From the IMG/VR virus record IMGVR_UViG_3300027822_000403, positions 1 through 29,477 of that record: a stretch of DNA of 29,477 nt; one strand, given 5' to 3'. Of this stretch, positions 7,232 to 13,771 are shown piece by piece. Both the position numbers and the translations under genes were made by a program. Below the pieces are notes generated by a model. It searched no databases and was not told the origin of the DNA. It saw nothing but the letters and a program-made list of their open reading frames with translations. The stretch is from a virus. The number at the start of each line of letters is the position of its first letter. The stretch's first letter is position 1.

Positions 7232-7268
7232 CTGGGTTACGCGGGGGTTACGCCGTAAAGAAAACTCA

Positions 7269-7357
7269 GGAAAACTGCAGAAAATTTGAGAATACCATAA
7301 ACGCATGATACGTAAAAGATAATGCGTTTAGAGAAAAAATGGGAAAACTACGGAAAA
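7269..7357. repeat. Integrase arm-type repeats and dyad
   Basis: GGAAAACTnnnGAAAA occurs twice in the same orientation (7269-7284 and 7342-7357). Between them is an inverted repeat TAAACGCAT (7298-7306) and ATGCGTTTA (7322-7330). Paired direct repeats beside an integrase gene and an att core are typical of arm-type binding sites; the dyad may be a regulator site or terminator. Confidence 0.45.
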
Positions 7358-7371
7358 CAGCTTTTTAGGTA

Positions 7372-7415
7372 ACTCTTAATCCATTGGTCCAGGGTTCGAA
7401 TCCCTGACGGCCCAC
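7372..7415 (+). other. tRNA-Lys(CTT) 3' fragment, attachment site at the junction of elements A and B
   Basis: The sequence runs from the anticodon loop (ACTCTTAATCC) through a variable loop and a T-arm (CAGGG TTCGAAT CCCTG) to the acceptor strand ACGGCCCAC. It matches the 3' half of bacterial tRNA-Lys with anticodon CTT. The 5' half is missing and no CCA follows. A 3' tRNA fragment next to an integrase is the hallmark of an att site. Two integrases flank it, one on each side, so it probably marks the boundary of tandem elements. The intact tRNA is not in the window. Confidence 0.75.
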
Positions 7416-7492
7416 TTTAAAATCAACAACTTACGATGGCACGCTTTTCGCGTCCTGACAACCTCCTTTTTACTCGGTACAAATCGGGACGT

Positions 7493-8566
7493 TTATTCCT
7501 TGCCGGCCGGGTCAACTAAATCCGGCGTTACGTCGTAGATTCTTAACATTGCTAGGTCGCGGTGACCGGATGCTGCGAGTTTGTCGCCTTTCGTATCGGA
7601 AATCCCTCGGCGCTTCAGGTCATGGAAGGTGAACTTTTGTTTGATTGCCGGGTATTTCATCAGTCGTTGCCATGCGGTTTGGAATGTCGATTCACGCAGT
7701 CGGCCGCTGTGTACACCAACGAAAAAATAACGCTGCTCAGGCTTGATCGGCATCGGATGCCGATTCTTGTTCATGCGTTCTAATCTGATTCGCTTGGCAT
7801 CATTTATCGCAGCGCGAAGTCGTGGCGTCCATCGGGTAATATTGTCCTTCGATCCTTTGCGTCTGGATACCAAGAGGCCGTCGGGGAGCTCGTTGGCGTC
7901 GGTGAGGTCGAGCACCTCGGCGAGCCGCATTCTGCAAAGGTAGGCGATTTCCATGGCCGGTGCCATGTAGGGGCTTCCTGATTTGGCGGCGCAATCGATG
8001 GCGGTTTTATAATCTGGTTCGGCGACGTAGTGTTGCCGCGGCGCTGTTTTCAGCTTGCTGATGCCGCGTGCCGGGTTGGATTTCACTTTTTCGTATTCGT
8101 ACCCCCAGGCGAATACGCGGGCGATGTAGGATAGCTCTTTGTTGGCTCGGCTGCGCGATTCTTCGGCCCTTTTGTCGCGGTATTTGCGGACCAGTCCCGG
8201 TGACCATGAGTGCAGTGGTGCGTCGCCGAGCTTTCCGGTCGAGGTTTTACGCTCGCAGATCGCGTTGTGACAGTTGATATAGTCTTTATGGGTTGCTGCG
8301 CTGAGTTCGGCCCAGGTTGGTGATTTTTGGAAGTCGAGAGACAGCGAGCGGAATGTGTTTGCCCTGGTATCGGTGATGGCGTTGAATGCCTGCCAGATTT
8401 CTCCGATGGATGCGTCTGCCCGGCACAGCCGCTTTGATCGGCGCTTACCGTCATGGTCTTTGTATCGGAACATCCAACGGCCGTTGCCGGACGGGTCGAA
8501 CCATACATTGTCCGGCAGCTTTTTTGGATCGATGCCTGATGGTGTGTTCTTGCGGGGTCGGTTCAC
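7493..8566 (-). CDS. int: Tyrosine integrase of prophage B, 357 aa
   Basis: A phage integrase with an N-terminal arm domain (KDHDGKRRSKRL), a core-binding domain and a catalytic domain. Likely catalytic residues are R214 (CRMRLAE), H315 (FHDLKRR), H335 (ASGHRD) and Y344 (RIYDV). The box normally reading HxxR has HDLK with an arginine following, a substitution I recall from integrases found with DUF4224 partners. The GTG start at 8566 overlaps the stop of the DUF4224 gene. It is the last gene of the leftward early operon, 78 bp from the tRNA-Lys fragment. Confidence 0.9.
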   Translation of the reverse strand: MNRPRKNTPSGIDPKKLPDNVWFDPSGNGRWMFRYKDHDGKRRSKRLCRADASIGEIWQAFNAITDTRANTFRSLSLDFQKSPTWAELSAATHKDYINCHNAICERKTSTGKLGDAPLHSWSPGLVRKYRDKRAEESRSRANKELSYIARVFAWGYEYEKVKSNPARGISKLKTAPRQHYVAEPDYKTAIDCAAKSGSPYMAPAMEIAYLCRMRLAEVLDLTDANELPDGLLVSRRKGSKDNITRWTPRLRAAINDAKRIRLERMNKNRHPMPIKPEQRYFFVGVHSGRLRESTFQTAWQRLMKYPAIKQKFTFHDLKRRGISDTKGDKLAASGHRDLAMLRIYDVTPDLVDPAGKE

Positions 8567-8766
8567 AGGATTTCTATTGGGTCGTTCGGTTGAGACTCGG
8601 ATTTTACACCCAGCGCTGCGTTGAGGGCGTCGACCGTGGTAAAGATTCCGGATTTGCCATGCAGCACACGCACGCCCTGGCGCATCAGGCAGCGTTCGAT
8701 GTCGCTTTGGCGGTGGTAGCCGGTGATTTCTTCGAGCTGTGCCGATGTCAGGATGCGTTCGTTCAC
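8563..8766 (-). CDS. DUF4224-like protein, 67 aa
   Basis: A small protein beginning (V)NERILTSAQLEEITGYHRQSDIERCL with LMRQGVRVLHGKSGIFTTVDAL, the pattern of DUF4224 proteins that accompany phage integrases and may act as recombination directionality factors or DNA binders. A GTG at 8766 is preferred because upstream in-frame sequence looks unlike protein; no clear Shine-Dalgarno is seen. It overlaps the integrase start by 4 nt. Confidence 0.7.
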   Translation of the reverse strand: MNERILTSAQLEEITGYHRQSDIERCLMRQGVRVLHGKSGIFTTVDALNAALGVKSESQPNDPIEIL

Positions 8767-8804
8767 GGTCGGTGGTCTGGCTTGTCGATAGTTTCCACTG
8801 GCGA

Positions 8805-8885
8805 TTATGGGCAGTTCATCGCTGTTTCTGCCAGCCCTGGCACCACGCCGTTCGCTTTGACGGCGGCAGTTTCGCCGTTGATCAT
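8805..8885 (-). CDS. Possible 26-aa peptide coupled to the DUF7220 gene
   Basis: The ATG at 8885 overlaps the TGA of the upstream membrane protein gene (ATGA) and encodes MINGETAAVKANGVVPGLAE and six more residues. The overlap fits the pattern of this operon, where almost every gene junction is ATGA or GTGA. The size makes it uncertain. Confidence 0.35.
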   Translation of the reverse strand: MINGETAAVKANGVVPGLAETAMNCP

Positions 8886-9100
8886 TGTGCTTTTGCGTGA
8901 AGTCGGTTGAAAATCCGGCGCCAGATGTAGCAGCGGGTGATCGATACTGCCGTGAATATCGCAACGATGCCGGCATTTTGCGCCGGCGTGACCGGGAACC
9001 CGAACAGCGGATAGACGATCATGCCGAGCGCGTAGGAGATCGCCATGCCGGTGGCGACGTTGGTGACCGATTCGATGATGGATTGGGTTCTCGTTTGCAT
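8882..9100 (-). CDS. DUF7220-like two-helix membrane protein, 72 aa
   Basis: MQTRTQSIIESVTNVATGMA starts a small protein with two membrane helices: about residues 13-33 (VTNVATGMAISYALGMIVYPL) and 41-58 (QNAGIVAIFTAVSITRC), ending in a basic tail (IWRRIFNRLHAKAQ). This is the classic form of a widespread prophage family annotated DUF7220. Its function is not known. Start: ATG at 9100. It would lie in the inner membrane. Confidence 0.75.
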   Translation of the reverse strand: MQTRTQSIIESVTNVATGMAISYALGMIVYPLFGFPVTPAQNAGIVAIFTAVSITRCYIWRRIFNRLHAKAQ

Positions 9101-9106
9101 GTTTGA

Positions 9107-9376
9107 TCAATTGGTACGATCGGGCAGTCTCGGCCACAACTTTAGCAATGCCTCCTGGCGTTTGCGTTGCAGATCGGAGTCTAGCCTCGGCGCCATTGGT
9201 GGCTTGGACTTCCGGTAATTTTCTCTAGTCCGTGCTGCCATACACTTTTTGCAATAAGTCTGGATTCCATCGCCATGCTTGCCGAACGCCGCAGCGGCCT
9301 TGTAGATTGGCTTCCCGGCACGCTTGGAACAGTCCGGGCAGTGTATTCTGCCGTCCGGCAATATTCGTTTTTTCAT
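9107..9376 (-). CDS. Zinc-ribbon-like small protein, 89 aa
   Basis: The ATG at 9376 opens a basic protein with two CxxC knuckles (HCPDC and YCKKC) separated by about 25 residues, followed by a highly basic helix (ARTRENYRKSKPP). This looks like a small zinc-binding nucleic-acid-binding protein, possibly an HNH-like or zinc-ribbon remnant, but no HNH catalytic histidines are seen. It lies just downstream of the sliding clamp gene. Confidence 0.65.
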   Translation of the reverse strand: MKKRILPDGRIHCPDCSKRAGKPIYKAAAAFGKHGDGIQTYCKKCMAARTRENYRKSKPPMAPRLDSDLQRKRQEALLKLWPRLPDRTN

Positions 9377-9390
9377 TTGTCGCCGCTTCC

Positions 9391-10485
9391 CTAAAGCCGA
9401 ATCGGCATGATGCAGTATTGATAGATGTCGGACTCGGGCCGGATGAAGATGGCGCCTCTGTCGGTGTTGCCTTCCTGGTCCGGCAGGTGAAGGATCGCGG
9501 TGCCGGCGATGCCTTTTGCTGCGTCGAGGAGATATTTGTAGTTGCATCCAATGGTCATGGGTTCGCCGTCGTACTCGCATTCGATGGTCGCGATGGATTC
9601 CTGGTCGCCTGTGTCGACGGATGTCAGTGTCAGTTGGCCGGGTTCGATGTCCAGCCGGATGCCGAAGTGTTCTCCGGTCGTCGATTCGACCCGGTTGATC
9701 GTCGAGGCGAGATTGTCGGCATCGATCCGGGCGCAGTTGTCGCTTCGGCGCGAGAGAATTGCGCCGAGGTCTGGAAACTTGCCGGCGATGCATCGGCAGG
9801 TGATGGTTGTCCGTTCGTTTTCGATTCGGACGGCATCGCGAGTCATCGTCATTTGCATATCGCCCGCTTTGATCGCTTTGGCGATCGTTTGAGCGGCTTT
9901 TTTCGGCAGGATGGTCGATGCCTTTGTTTCCGCCGGGCCGTCAGGCAGATCCAGTAGGCTTCTGCCAAGCCGGTGCCCGTCGCTGGCGTTGAATGTGAGT
10001 GTGCTGTTGTCGCATTCGATGTTGATGCCGTTGAGAAAGCCCCTGACATCGTCATGCGCGGCACATTGTTCGACGTGGGCGATGTGCCTGCCGAACGCCT
10101 GGGCTTGAATTGTGAGCGTTGCGCCGTCTTTTGGCGGTTCGGTCAGCGGATACTCGCTGCCGTTTAAGATGTTTAGCCGATGGCGGCTGCGGGCTGTTTT
10201 GATCGCGAGTTTGTCGCCATCCACTTTCAATTCGATGGCGCCTTCCGGGGCATTGCGCACAATGTGCGTGAGTTTGCCGGCATGGACGCAGATGGCGCCG
10301 GGTTCTTCGATGTCAGCCGGCATACTGGTTGCGATCTCCATTTCGAGGTTGGAACCGGTGATGGTAATCCGACCATCCACGGCCTCAATCAGGACGCAAT
10401 CGAGGATTGGAATCGTGGATGTTCGCGCGACAGCTGCGCCGGTGATCGCCAGCGCATCCATCAGGTTGTTTGTCGTGAGCTTCAT
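9391..10485 (-). CDS. dnaN: Phage-borne DNA polymerase III beta sliding clamp, 364 aa
   Basis: A full-length beta clamp homologue of about the host length (366 in E. coli). It begins MKLTTNNLMDALAITGAAVARTSTIPIL, keeps the three-domain pattern (ASDGHRLGRS motif near residue 165, FPDL near 235) and ends YQYCIMPIRL, matching the canonical C-terminal MPMRL. It should form a ring that tethers a DNA polymerase. It lies in the leftward early operon and is coupled by ATGA to a short upstream ORF. It is diverged from what a chromosomal copy would be, and no dnaA or recF is adjacent. Confidence 0.9.
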   Translation of the reverse strand: MKLTTNNLMDALAITGAAVARTSTIPILDCVLIEAVDGRITITGSNLEMEIATSMPADIEEPGAICVHAGKLTHIVRNAPEGAIELKVDGDKLAIKTARSRHRLNILNGSEYPLTEPPKDGATLTIQAQAFGRHIAHVEQCAAHDDVRGFLNGINIECDNSTLTFNASDGHRLGRSLLDLPDGPAETKASTILPKKAAQTIAKAIKAGDMQMTMTRDAVRIENERTTITCRCIAGKFPDLGAILSRRSDNCARIDADNLASTINRVESTTGEHFGIRLDIEPGQLTLTSVDTGDQESIATIECEYDGEPMTIGCNYKYLLDAAKGIAGTAILHLPDQEGNTDRGAIFIRPESDIYQYCIMPIRL

Positions 10486-10571
10486 ATGCCGGGCACTAAT
10501 TCCATCCAGCGGCGGTCGATGCGCTGTGCGTGGTCCGTGGTCTCGTTTGCATGGTCACGCGATTTCTCCAT
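10482..10571 (-). CDS. Small ORF, 29 aa, coupled to the clamp gene
   Basis: The ATG at 10571 encodes a charged peptide MEKSRDHANETTDHAQRIDR and nine more residues, ending in TGA that overlaps the clamp ATG. No clear Shine-Dalgarno is visible and it overlaps the next small ORF by 17 nt, so only one of the two may be real. Its value is that it would bring ribosomes to the clamp start, which has no Shine-Dalgarno of its own. Confidence 0.4.
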   Translation of the reverse strand: MEKSRDHANETTDHAQRIDRRWMELVPGI

Positions 10572-10623
10572 GGATGATGGTGCCTGCCTCGATCGTTTCA
10601 TCGTTCAAAAACGGTGCTTTCAT
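10555..10623 (-). CDS. Small ORF, 22 aa
   Basis: The ATG at 10623 is preceded by GGAG and overlaps the TGA of the upstream gene. It encodes MKAPFLNDETIEAGTIIHGE plus two residues, which reads as ordinary protein. It overlaps the 29-residue ORF in another frame. Confidence 0.4.
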   Translation of the reverse strand: MKAPFLNDETIEAGTIIHGEIA

Positions 10624-10850
10624 ATCATCTCCGGCGGCATCTGCTGGTGCCCTTTGACGCGCTGGCGGTGATGGCTCTGGATCTTGACGATATTGATATT
10701 TGTCTGTGTTGTGGGCAGATATCCAAACTGTTGATACCATTTTCTGATCCAGTTCGATCTGCGAGTGCTGTTGCGCATGGATTCTTCGTTGCGCCTTTGT
10801 TCTTCCAGGTCGCGCTGTTTGGCTTCGGACAACAAGTCGTTTTTGATCAT
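10620..10850 (-). CDS. Hypothetical basic coiled-coil-like protein, 76 aa
   Basis: The ATG at 10850 overlaps the stop of the upstream gene. The N-terminal half is a charged helix (LLSEAKQRDLEEQRRNEESM) and the C-terminal half is basic with several glutamines. No known family. It is part of a run of ATGA-coupled small early genes, a feature of phage early operons that often encode host-interaction proteins. Confidence 0.55.
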   Translation of the reverse strand: MIKNDLLSEAKQRDLEEQRRNEESMRNSTRRSNWIRKWYQQFGYLPTTQTNINIVKIQSHHRQRVKGHQQMPPEMI

Positions 10851-11110
10851 TGTTCCATCCCGTTTTCCGTGGTTGAGAAGAGATTGAACCGGGCAGACAT
10901 GATGCGATCTGCTGCTCGGTTCAGCCGGTCGGTGTATTGCTTGTTAAGGGCGAGCAGTTCGCTGATCGTCAGTTCGTGGAGCGGTTTGCCGGATGCATCG
11001 ATGAGCTTGGCGAGCCCTGCTGTGTAATGCCATGGGCATTCGGCGATGTTGCCGATCTGGATAGCTGCGTTGAGGAGGTCGCATTCGGTTTTGGCTGTTT
11101 CACTGTTCAT
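10847..11110 (-). CDS. Hypothetical protein, 87 aa
   Basis: The start MNSETAKTECDLLNAAIQIG (ATG at 11110, overlapping the upstream stop) is chosen because sequence further upstream in the same frame reads as a shadow of the neighbouring gene. The protein is helical and acidic and contains ECPWHYTAGLAKLI. It is coupled at both ends. No family is recognised. Confidence 0.6.
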   Translation of the reverse strand: MNSETAKTECDLLNAAIQIGNIAECPWHYTAGLAKLIDASGKPLHELTISELLALNKQYTDRLNRAADRIMSARFNLFSTTENGMEQ

Positions 11111-11286
11111 CGTCGGTTTTCGATGACTGTGTGAATCGCGAGGGCGGCTTGATAGAGCAATTTTCTGTCGCTGTGGCTCATGCCGGTTTTGTCGAGTTCG
11201 AAAAGCAGCATCAGAGCTTGCAGGAGGGTTTCGCGTTGGGCGGGGCTGCATTGCCGATTTTGCTCTGTAGCGGATTGATTGGTCAT
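11107..11286 (-). CDS. Hypothetical helical protein, 59 aa
   Basis: MTNQSATEQNRQCSPAQRET, then LLQALMLLFELDKTGMSHSDRKLL, ending VIENRR. Two amphipathic helices suggest a small dimeric protein. The ATG at 11286 overlaps the stop of a 30-residue membrane peptide, and the stop overlaps the next gene. Confidence 0.6.
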   Translation of the reverse strand: MTNQSATEQNRQCSPAQRETLLQALMLLFELDKTGMSHSDRKLLYQAALAIHTVIENRR

Positions 11287-11375
11287 GGCAAATTCTCTAA
11301 TGCTACGTAGGCCAGGTGCAGATAGATTGCAGCATCGATCAATATCCAAAAATGCACGTCGATTATTTTTTCCAT
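11283..11375 (-). CDS. Single-pass membrane micropeptide, 30 aa
   Basis: The ATG at 11375 has GAGG about 8 nt upstream and encodes MEKIIDVHFWILIDAAIYLH and ten more residues, a single hydrophobic helix of about 20 residues. It ends in ATGA overlap with the next gene. The RBS, coupling and clean membrane helix make it credible despite its size. It could insert in the inner membrane during early expression. Confidence 0.6.
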   Translation of the reverse strand: MEKIIDVHFWILIDAAIYLHLAYVALENLP

Positions 11376-11405
11376 GTCGTTTGCCTCGTCGTATCTCTGG
11401 GAACA

Positions 11406-11639
11406 TCAACCATTTTGGCCGGAGTGTTCGGTCAGGATTTTTTTCAAATGATCGATTGTCTTGTCTGCTCTCTCGATCACGCTCACGTCCGTCATGTGCC
11501 TTTTGTGCTCGCGCATGAATTTGATATTCAGCCGGGTGAAACCGGCATGATCCGTGGGTTTCTGCTTCGCGAGGTTGAAGGCTTGCTCGCATAATTGTTC
11601 AGTCTTCCGGCTGATACATTCATAAGCGTTTTTTGTCAT
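11406..11639 (-). CDS. Hypothetical helical protein, 77 aa
   Basis: MTKNAYECISRKTEQLCEQA starts a charged, all-helical protein with basic patches (KFMREHKRHM). GGAG is present about 7 nt before the ATG at 11639. No known domain. Second gene of the leftward early operon. Confidence 0.6.
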   Translation of the reverse strand: MTKNAYECISRKTEQLCEQAFNLAKQKPTDHAGFTRLNIKFMREHKRHMTDVSVIERADKTIDHLKKILTEHSGQNG

Positions 11640-11695
11640 GTTCTTCTCCGAAAAAATGCCCGCCCGGGAGCGGGTTAGTGAGGAGGAGTGGTGCG

Positions 11696-11893
11696 TTAGC
11701 CCGCCTGGTGTTGCGTCAAGTCGATTATTATGGTTTCAAACACACTCAGCTCTTCAACCGGGATGCCCTCTATCCTTGCCAGCGTTTTACGAAGATCCTG
11801 TTCCGCCATCACAGCCCGGATGAATTTTCTGTATTTGCCGTGCACTCGGCACATTCCGCCTGTTACATGATCTTTCATCTCTATCGCATACAT
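11696..11893 (-). CDS. First gene of the leftward early operon, 65 aa, unknown
   Basis: The ATG at 11893 has AGGAG 8 nt upstream and lies about 45 nt downstream of the predicted early leftward promoter. The protein (MYAIEMKDHVTGGMCRVHGKYRKFIRAVMAEQDLRKTLARIEG in part) has a mixed N-terminus and a charged helix. No family recognised. Its position parallels lambda genes such as N, but it lacks the arginine-rich motif expected of an N-type antiterminator. Confidence 0.6.
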   Translation of the reverse strand: MYAIEMKDHVTGGMCRVHGKYRKFIRAVMAEQDLRKTLARIEGIPVEELSVFETIIIDLTQHQAG

Positions 11894-11941
11894 CGTGTTG
11901 GCTCCTGTTGTAGGGGGCGCGGTTTTTTGTGGTTGTTGTAC

Positions 11942-11982
11942 GTAAGTATACTTACATGTTTTTCTATGTCAAGACTGCTTAC
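11942..11982 (-). promoter_or_regulatory. Leftward early promoter (pL-like) with two repressor operators
   Basis: On the minus strand TTGACA (11972-11967), a 16-bp spacer and TATACT (11950-11945) form a strong promoter. A perfect 14-bp palindrome GTAAGTATACTTAC (11942-11955) covers the -10. A related site TCAAGACTGCTTAC (11969-11982) covers the -35. The same 14-bp motif recurs between cI and cro, so this promoter is very probably controlled by the prophage repressor. Confidence 0.8.
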
Positions 11983-12061
11983 ATTTTTTTACAAAAAAAT
12001 CATCTCTCTCGAAACTAGGCTGGGTAAAGTGGTGCAAGCGTGAGTTTTCTTGTTGGCGCTC

Positions 12062-12097
12062 TTGACAACACCAACTATCGTTGGTATCATAACCAAC
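12062..12097 (+). promoter_or_regulatory. tumE promoter with a three-arm operator
   Basis: TTGACA (12062-12067), a 17-bp spacer and TATCAT (12085-12090) predict a start at about 12097-12098, the tumE ATG itself. The arms ACCAAC (12070-12075), GTTGGT (12080-12085) and ACCAAC (12092-12097) form two overlapping dyads across the promoter, a good site for autoregulation by the downstream HTH antitoxin. Confidence 0.65.
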
Positions 12098-12385
12098 ATG
12101 CAAGCGAAACTGATCTACAGAAACAAAATGTATCTGGCGAGTGGCGCCATCGTTGAAGAGATGGTGTGGAAGTTACCGCAAGCCGACGAGGAGCGCCCGC
12201 ATGGATTGAAATACAGCCTCGTATACATTCGTGATGGTCGCCGGGTAGTCGGATACGACAATGAGCGAGGAAAGGGCGACCACAGGCACTACGGTAACCG
12301 TGAAGAGCCCTACAACTTTGTTTCCGTCGATCAGTTGATCGCTGATTTCAAAGCTGATGTTGAACGAGAGGAAAGCAAAAGATGA
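12098..12385 (+). CDS. tumE: TumE-type (DUF6516) toxin, 95 aa
   Basis: The start MQAKLIYRNKMYLASGAIVE is chosen because the promoter ends just before it; no Shine-Dalgarno is present. The core RRVVGYDNERGKGDHRHYG followed by EEPYNFVS is the signature of DUF6516/TumE toxins of type II toxin-antitoxin systems. The stop overlaps the antitoxin ATG (ATGA). It lies between the leftward early promoter and the immunity genes, a common place for lysogenic cargo. Confidence 0.8.
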   Translation: MQAKLIYRNKMYLASGAIVEEMVWKLPQADEERPHGLKYSLVYIRDGRRVVGYDNERGKGDHRHYGNREEPYNFVSVDQLIADFKADVEREESKR

Positions 12386-12732
12386 AAAAAATGACTGTCC
12401 GTGTCGAGTCTTTTGATGCCGGACTGGACCGATTCAAGCGTGCATTTGAGAGCGCCGAATATCAAGGCGAATTCGTCACGTTCGAATCAATGCGCGATAT
12501 GATGAGCGCCCTAACGTCCAGTCGCTGGGAATTGATCAGGGCATTGCAGGCAGAAGGGCCGATGAGTCTGCGTGCATTGGCGCGCCGACTCGGGCGTGAT
12601 GTTAAAAATGTGCATCGAGACGTCGCGGCGCTGAAGGATCTCGGACTGATTGACGATCACCGCGATGGTGGTATTTGGGTGCCCTATGATGAAATCGCGG
12701 CAGAGCTTTCGCTGAGGCGGGATGCTGCGTGA
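12382..12732 (+). CDS. tumA: TumA-type HTH antitoxin, 116 aa
   Basis: Partner of the TumE toxin. The C-terminal two thirds hold a winged helix-turn-helix (SSRWELIRALQAEGPMSLRA, then LARRLGRDVKNVHRDVAALKDLGLI) of the type found in TumA antitoxins, which bind DNA and the toxin. The ATG at 12382 overlaps the toxin stop. The triple-arm operator at 12070-12097 is its likely target (inference). Confidence 0.8.
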   Translation: MKKMTVRVESFDAGLDRFKRAFESAEYQGEFVTFESMRDMMSALTSSRWELIRALQAEGPMSLRALARRLGRDVKNVHRDVAALKDLGLIDDHRDGGIWVPYDEIAAELSLRRDAA

Positions 12733-12755
12733 TGCCGTTGGATCCAGGCAATAAA

Positions 12756-12777
12756 AAACCCGCCGGGTGACGGGTTT
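12756..12777 (-). terminator. Terminator between converging transcripts
   Basis: Arms AAACCCG (12756-12762) and CGGGTTT (12771-12777). On the minus strand the stem is followed by more T residues (from the A-run at 12753-12758), so it best serves the leftward transcript of the 12804-14108 genes. It may also stop the tumA message. Confidence 0.6.
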
Positions 12778-12803
12778 AGGTGTGTATCGCGAAAGCTTGG
12801 CGG

Positions 12804-13253
12804 CTATTCAGAGTCGTTTGGTGATTTAGCTTGCTGCACGGCCAGCGCCATGCCCCGCAACTCACCTTCTTCGGTCTGTGCGCAAACTCTCAATATGCAT
12901 GGACCATCCAACACAAGCGGCGAAAAAACTAAAAAGAAATTGGCTAATTGCAAGCGATGCTTGTGATCCTCGGCCTTCATGTTTTCGTACGGTTCAGACG
13001 CAGAAACGAGATCTTTCTCGTCAACGGTAATTTCTTGCATAATCTCTTCATCCTTTAGAACTCGCAAGATGAGAGATCGGAGCGGTTGATTTGGTGGTGT
13101 GACAATCTTCACCGATAGGCATAATTTAGGTAAAGTCACAGGAAATGATTGGACAATGAGAGTCCCAGAATAGACTCCAATATAGGATATTTTGTTACCG
13201 ATTTCATGACGAATATCATCACAAAAGATGGTTTGGATGTGGCGTTCAATCAT
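12804..13253 (-). CDS. DUF6941-like protein, 149 aa
   Basis: The sequence CDDIRHEIGNKISYIGVYSG near the N-terminus, followed by a beta-rich body (LPKLCLSVKIVTPPNQPL, RSLILRVLKDEEIM), resembles proteins annotated DUF6941, of unknown function. It overlaps the XRE antitoxin gene upstream by 4 nt and probably forms a three-gene unit with that toxin-antitoxin pair, transcribed in the lysogen. Confidence 0.55.
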   Translation of the reverse strand: MIERHIQTIFCDDIRHEIGNKISYIGVYSGTLIVQSFPVTLPKLCLSVKIVTPPNQPLRSLILRVLKDEEIMQEITVDEKDLVSASEPYENMKAEDHKHRLQLANFFLVFSPLVLDGPCILRVCAQTEEGELRGMALAVQQAKSPNDSE

Positions 13254-13771
13254 ATGGCTTTAGCTTTCTGTTGTGCAATGACCTCTTGACGCTTAAGGGC
13301 TTGATCAAGCGTATTCAGGTCGATCTCTAGCGTCCTGGAGAGCTTGCGGCAGGTTTCGATGGTCAAATTTTCAGTGCCTCGTTCAATCCGGGCAATATGA
13401 GGCTGACTGGTTTGCAATTCCTCGGCCAGACGCTTTTGCGACCATCCCTTGCGCAATCGCAGGGTTCGAACCGTGTCGCCATCCTCATTGTAGTCGCCAT
13501 CCTCATTGTAGAAGGCATTAGCTACCCAGCGGCGCGCATCTTCTAGGGCGTCTCGCCCTTTTTCATCCGCACTCCATTGGTCGACCAACTCGTCTATATC
13601 GGTATAGTTCGATGGTGCCTCCGGTTGAGACTCAATGTAATCATCAATAACGTAGATTTGGCAACGTGAATCACTAGCTGTCTCCGTTGCTATGCCAGGT
13701 TGGCTGATAACTTTTTCATAGTTCCTCATAGGCGCGGATGATACGTCTGCTGATCGGATGATTGGTGTCAT
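13250..13771 (-). CDS. XRE-family antitoxin, 173 aa
   Basis: The start MTPIIRSADV at 13771 is preferred over an upstream ATG that lies deep in the toxin gene. The C-terminal part is a clear XRE helix-turn-helix (LRKGWSQKRLAEELQTSQPH, then IARIERGTENLTIETCRKLSRTL). A linker has the repeat YNEDGD-YNEDGD, from an exact 18-bp tandem duplication. As antitoxin it would neutralise the RelE/ParE-like protein encoded just upstream and repress the operon. The genes overlap by 56 nt. Confidence 0.75.
   Translation of the reverse strand: MTPIIRSADVSSAPMRNYEKVISQPGIATETASDSRCQIYVIDDYIESQPEAPSNYTDIDELVDQWSADEKGRDALEDARRWVANAFYNEDGDYNEDGDTVRTLRLRKGWSQKRLAEELQTSQPHIARIERGTENLTIETCRKLSRTLEIDLNTLDQALKRQEVIAQQKAKAI

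Noticed and set aside
9107-9793. A 228-codon leftward frame extending the zinc-ribbon gene upstream into the clamp gene
   Set aside because: The upstream part is an arginine/histidine-rich shadow of the clamp gene; the true start is the ATG at 9376.
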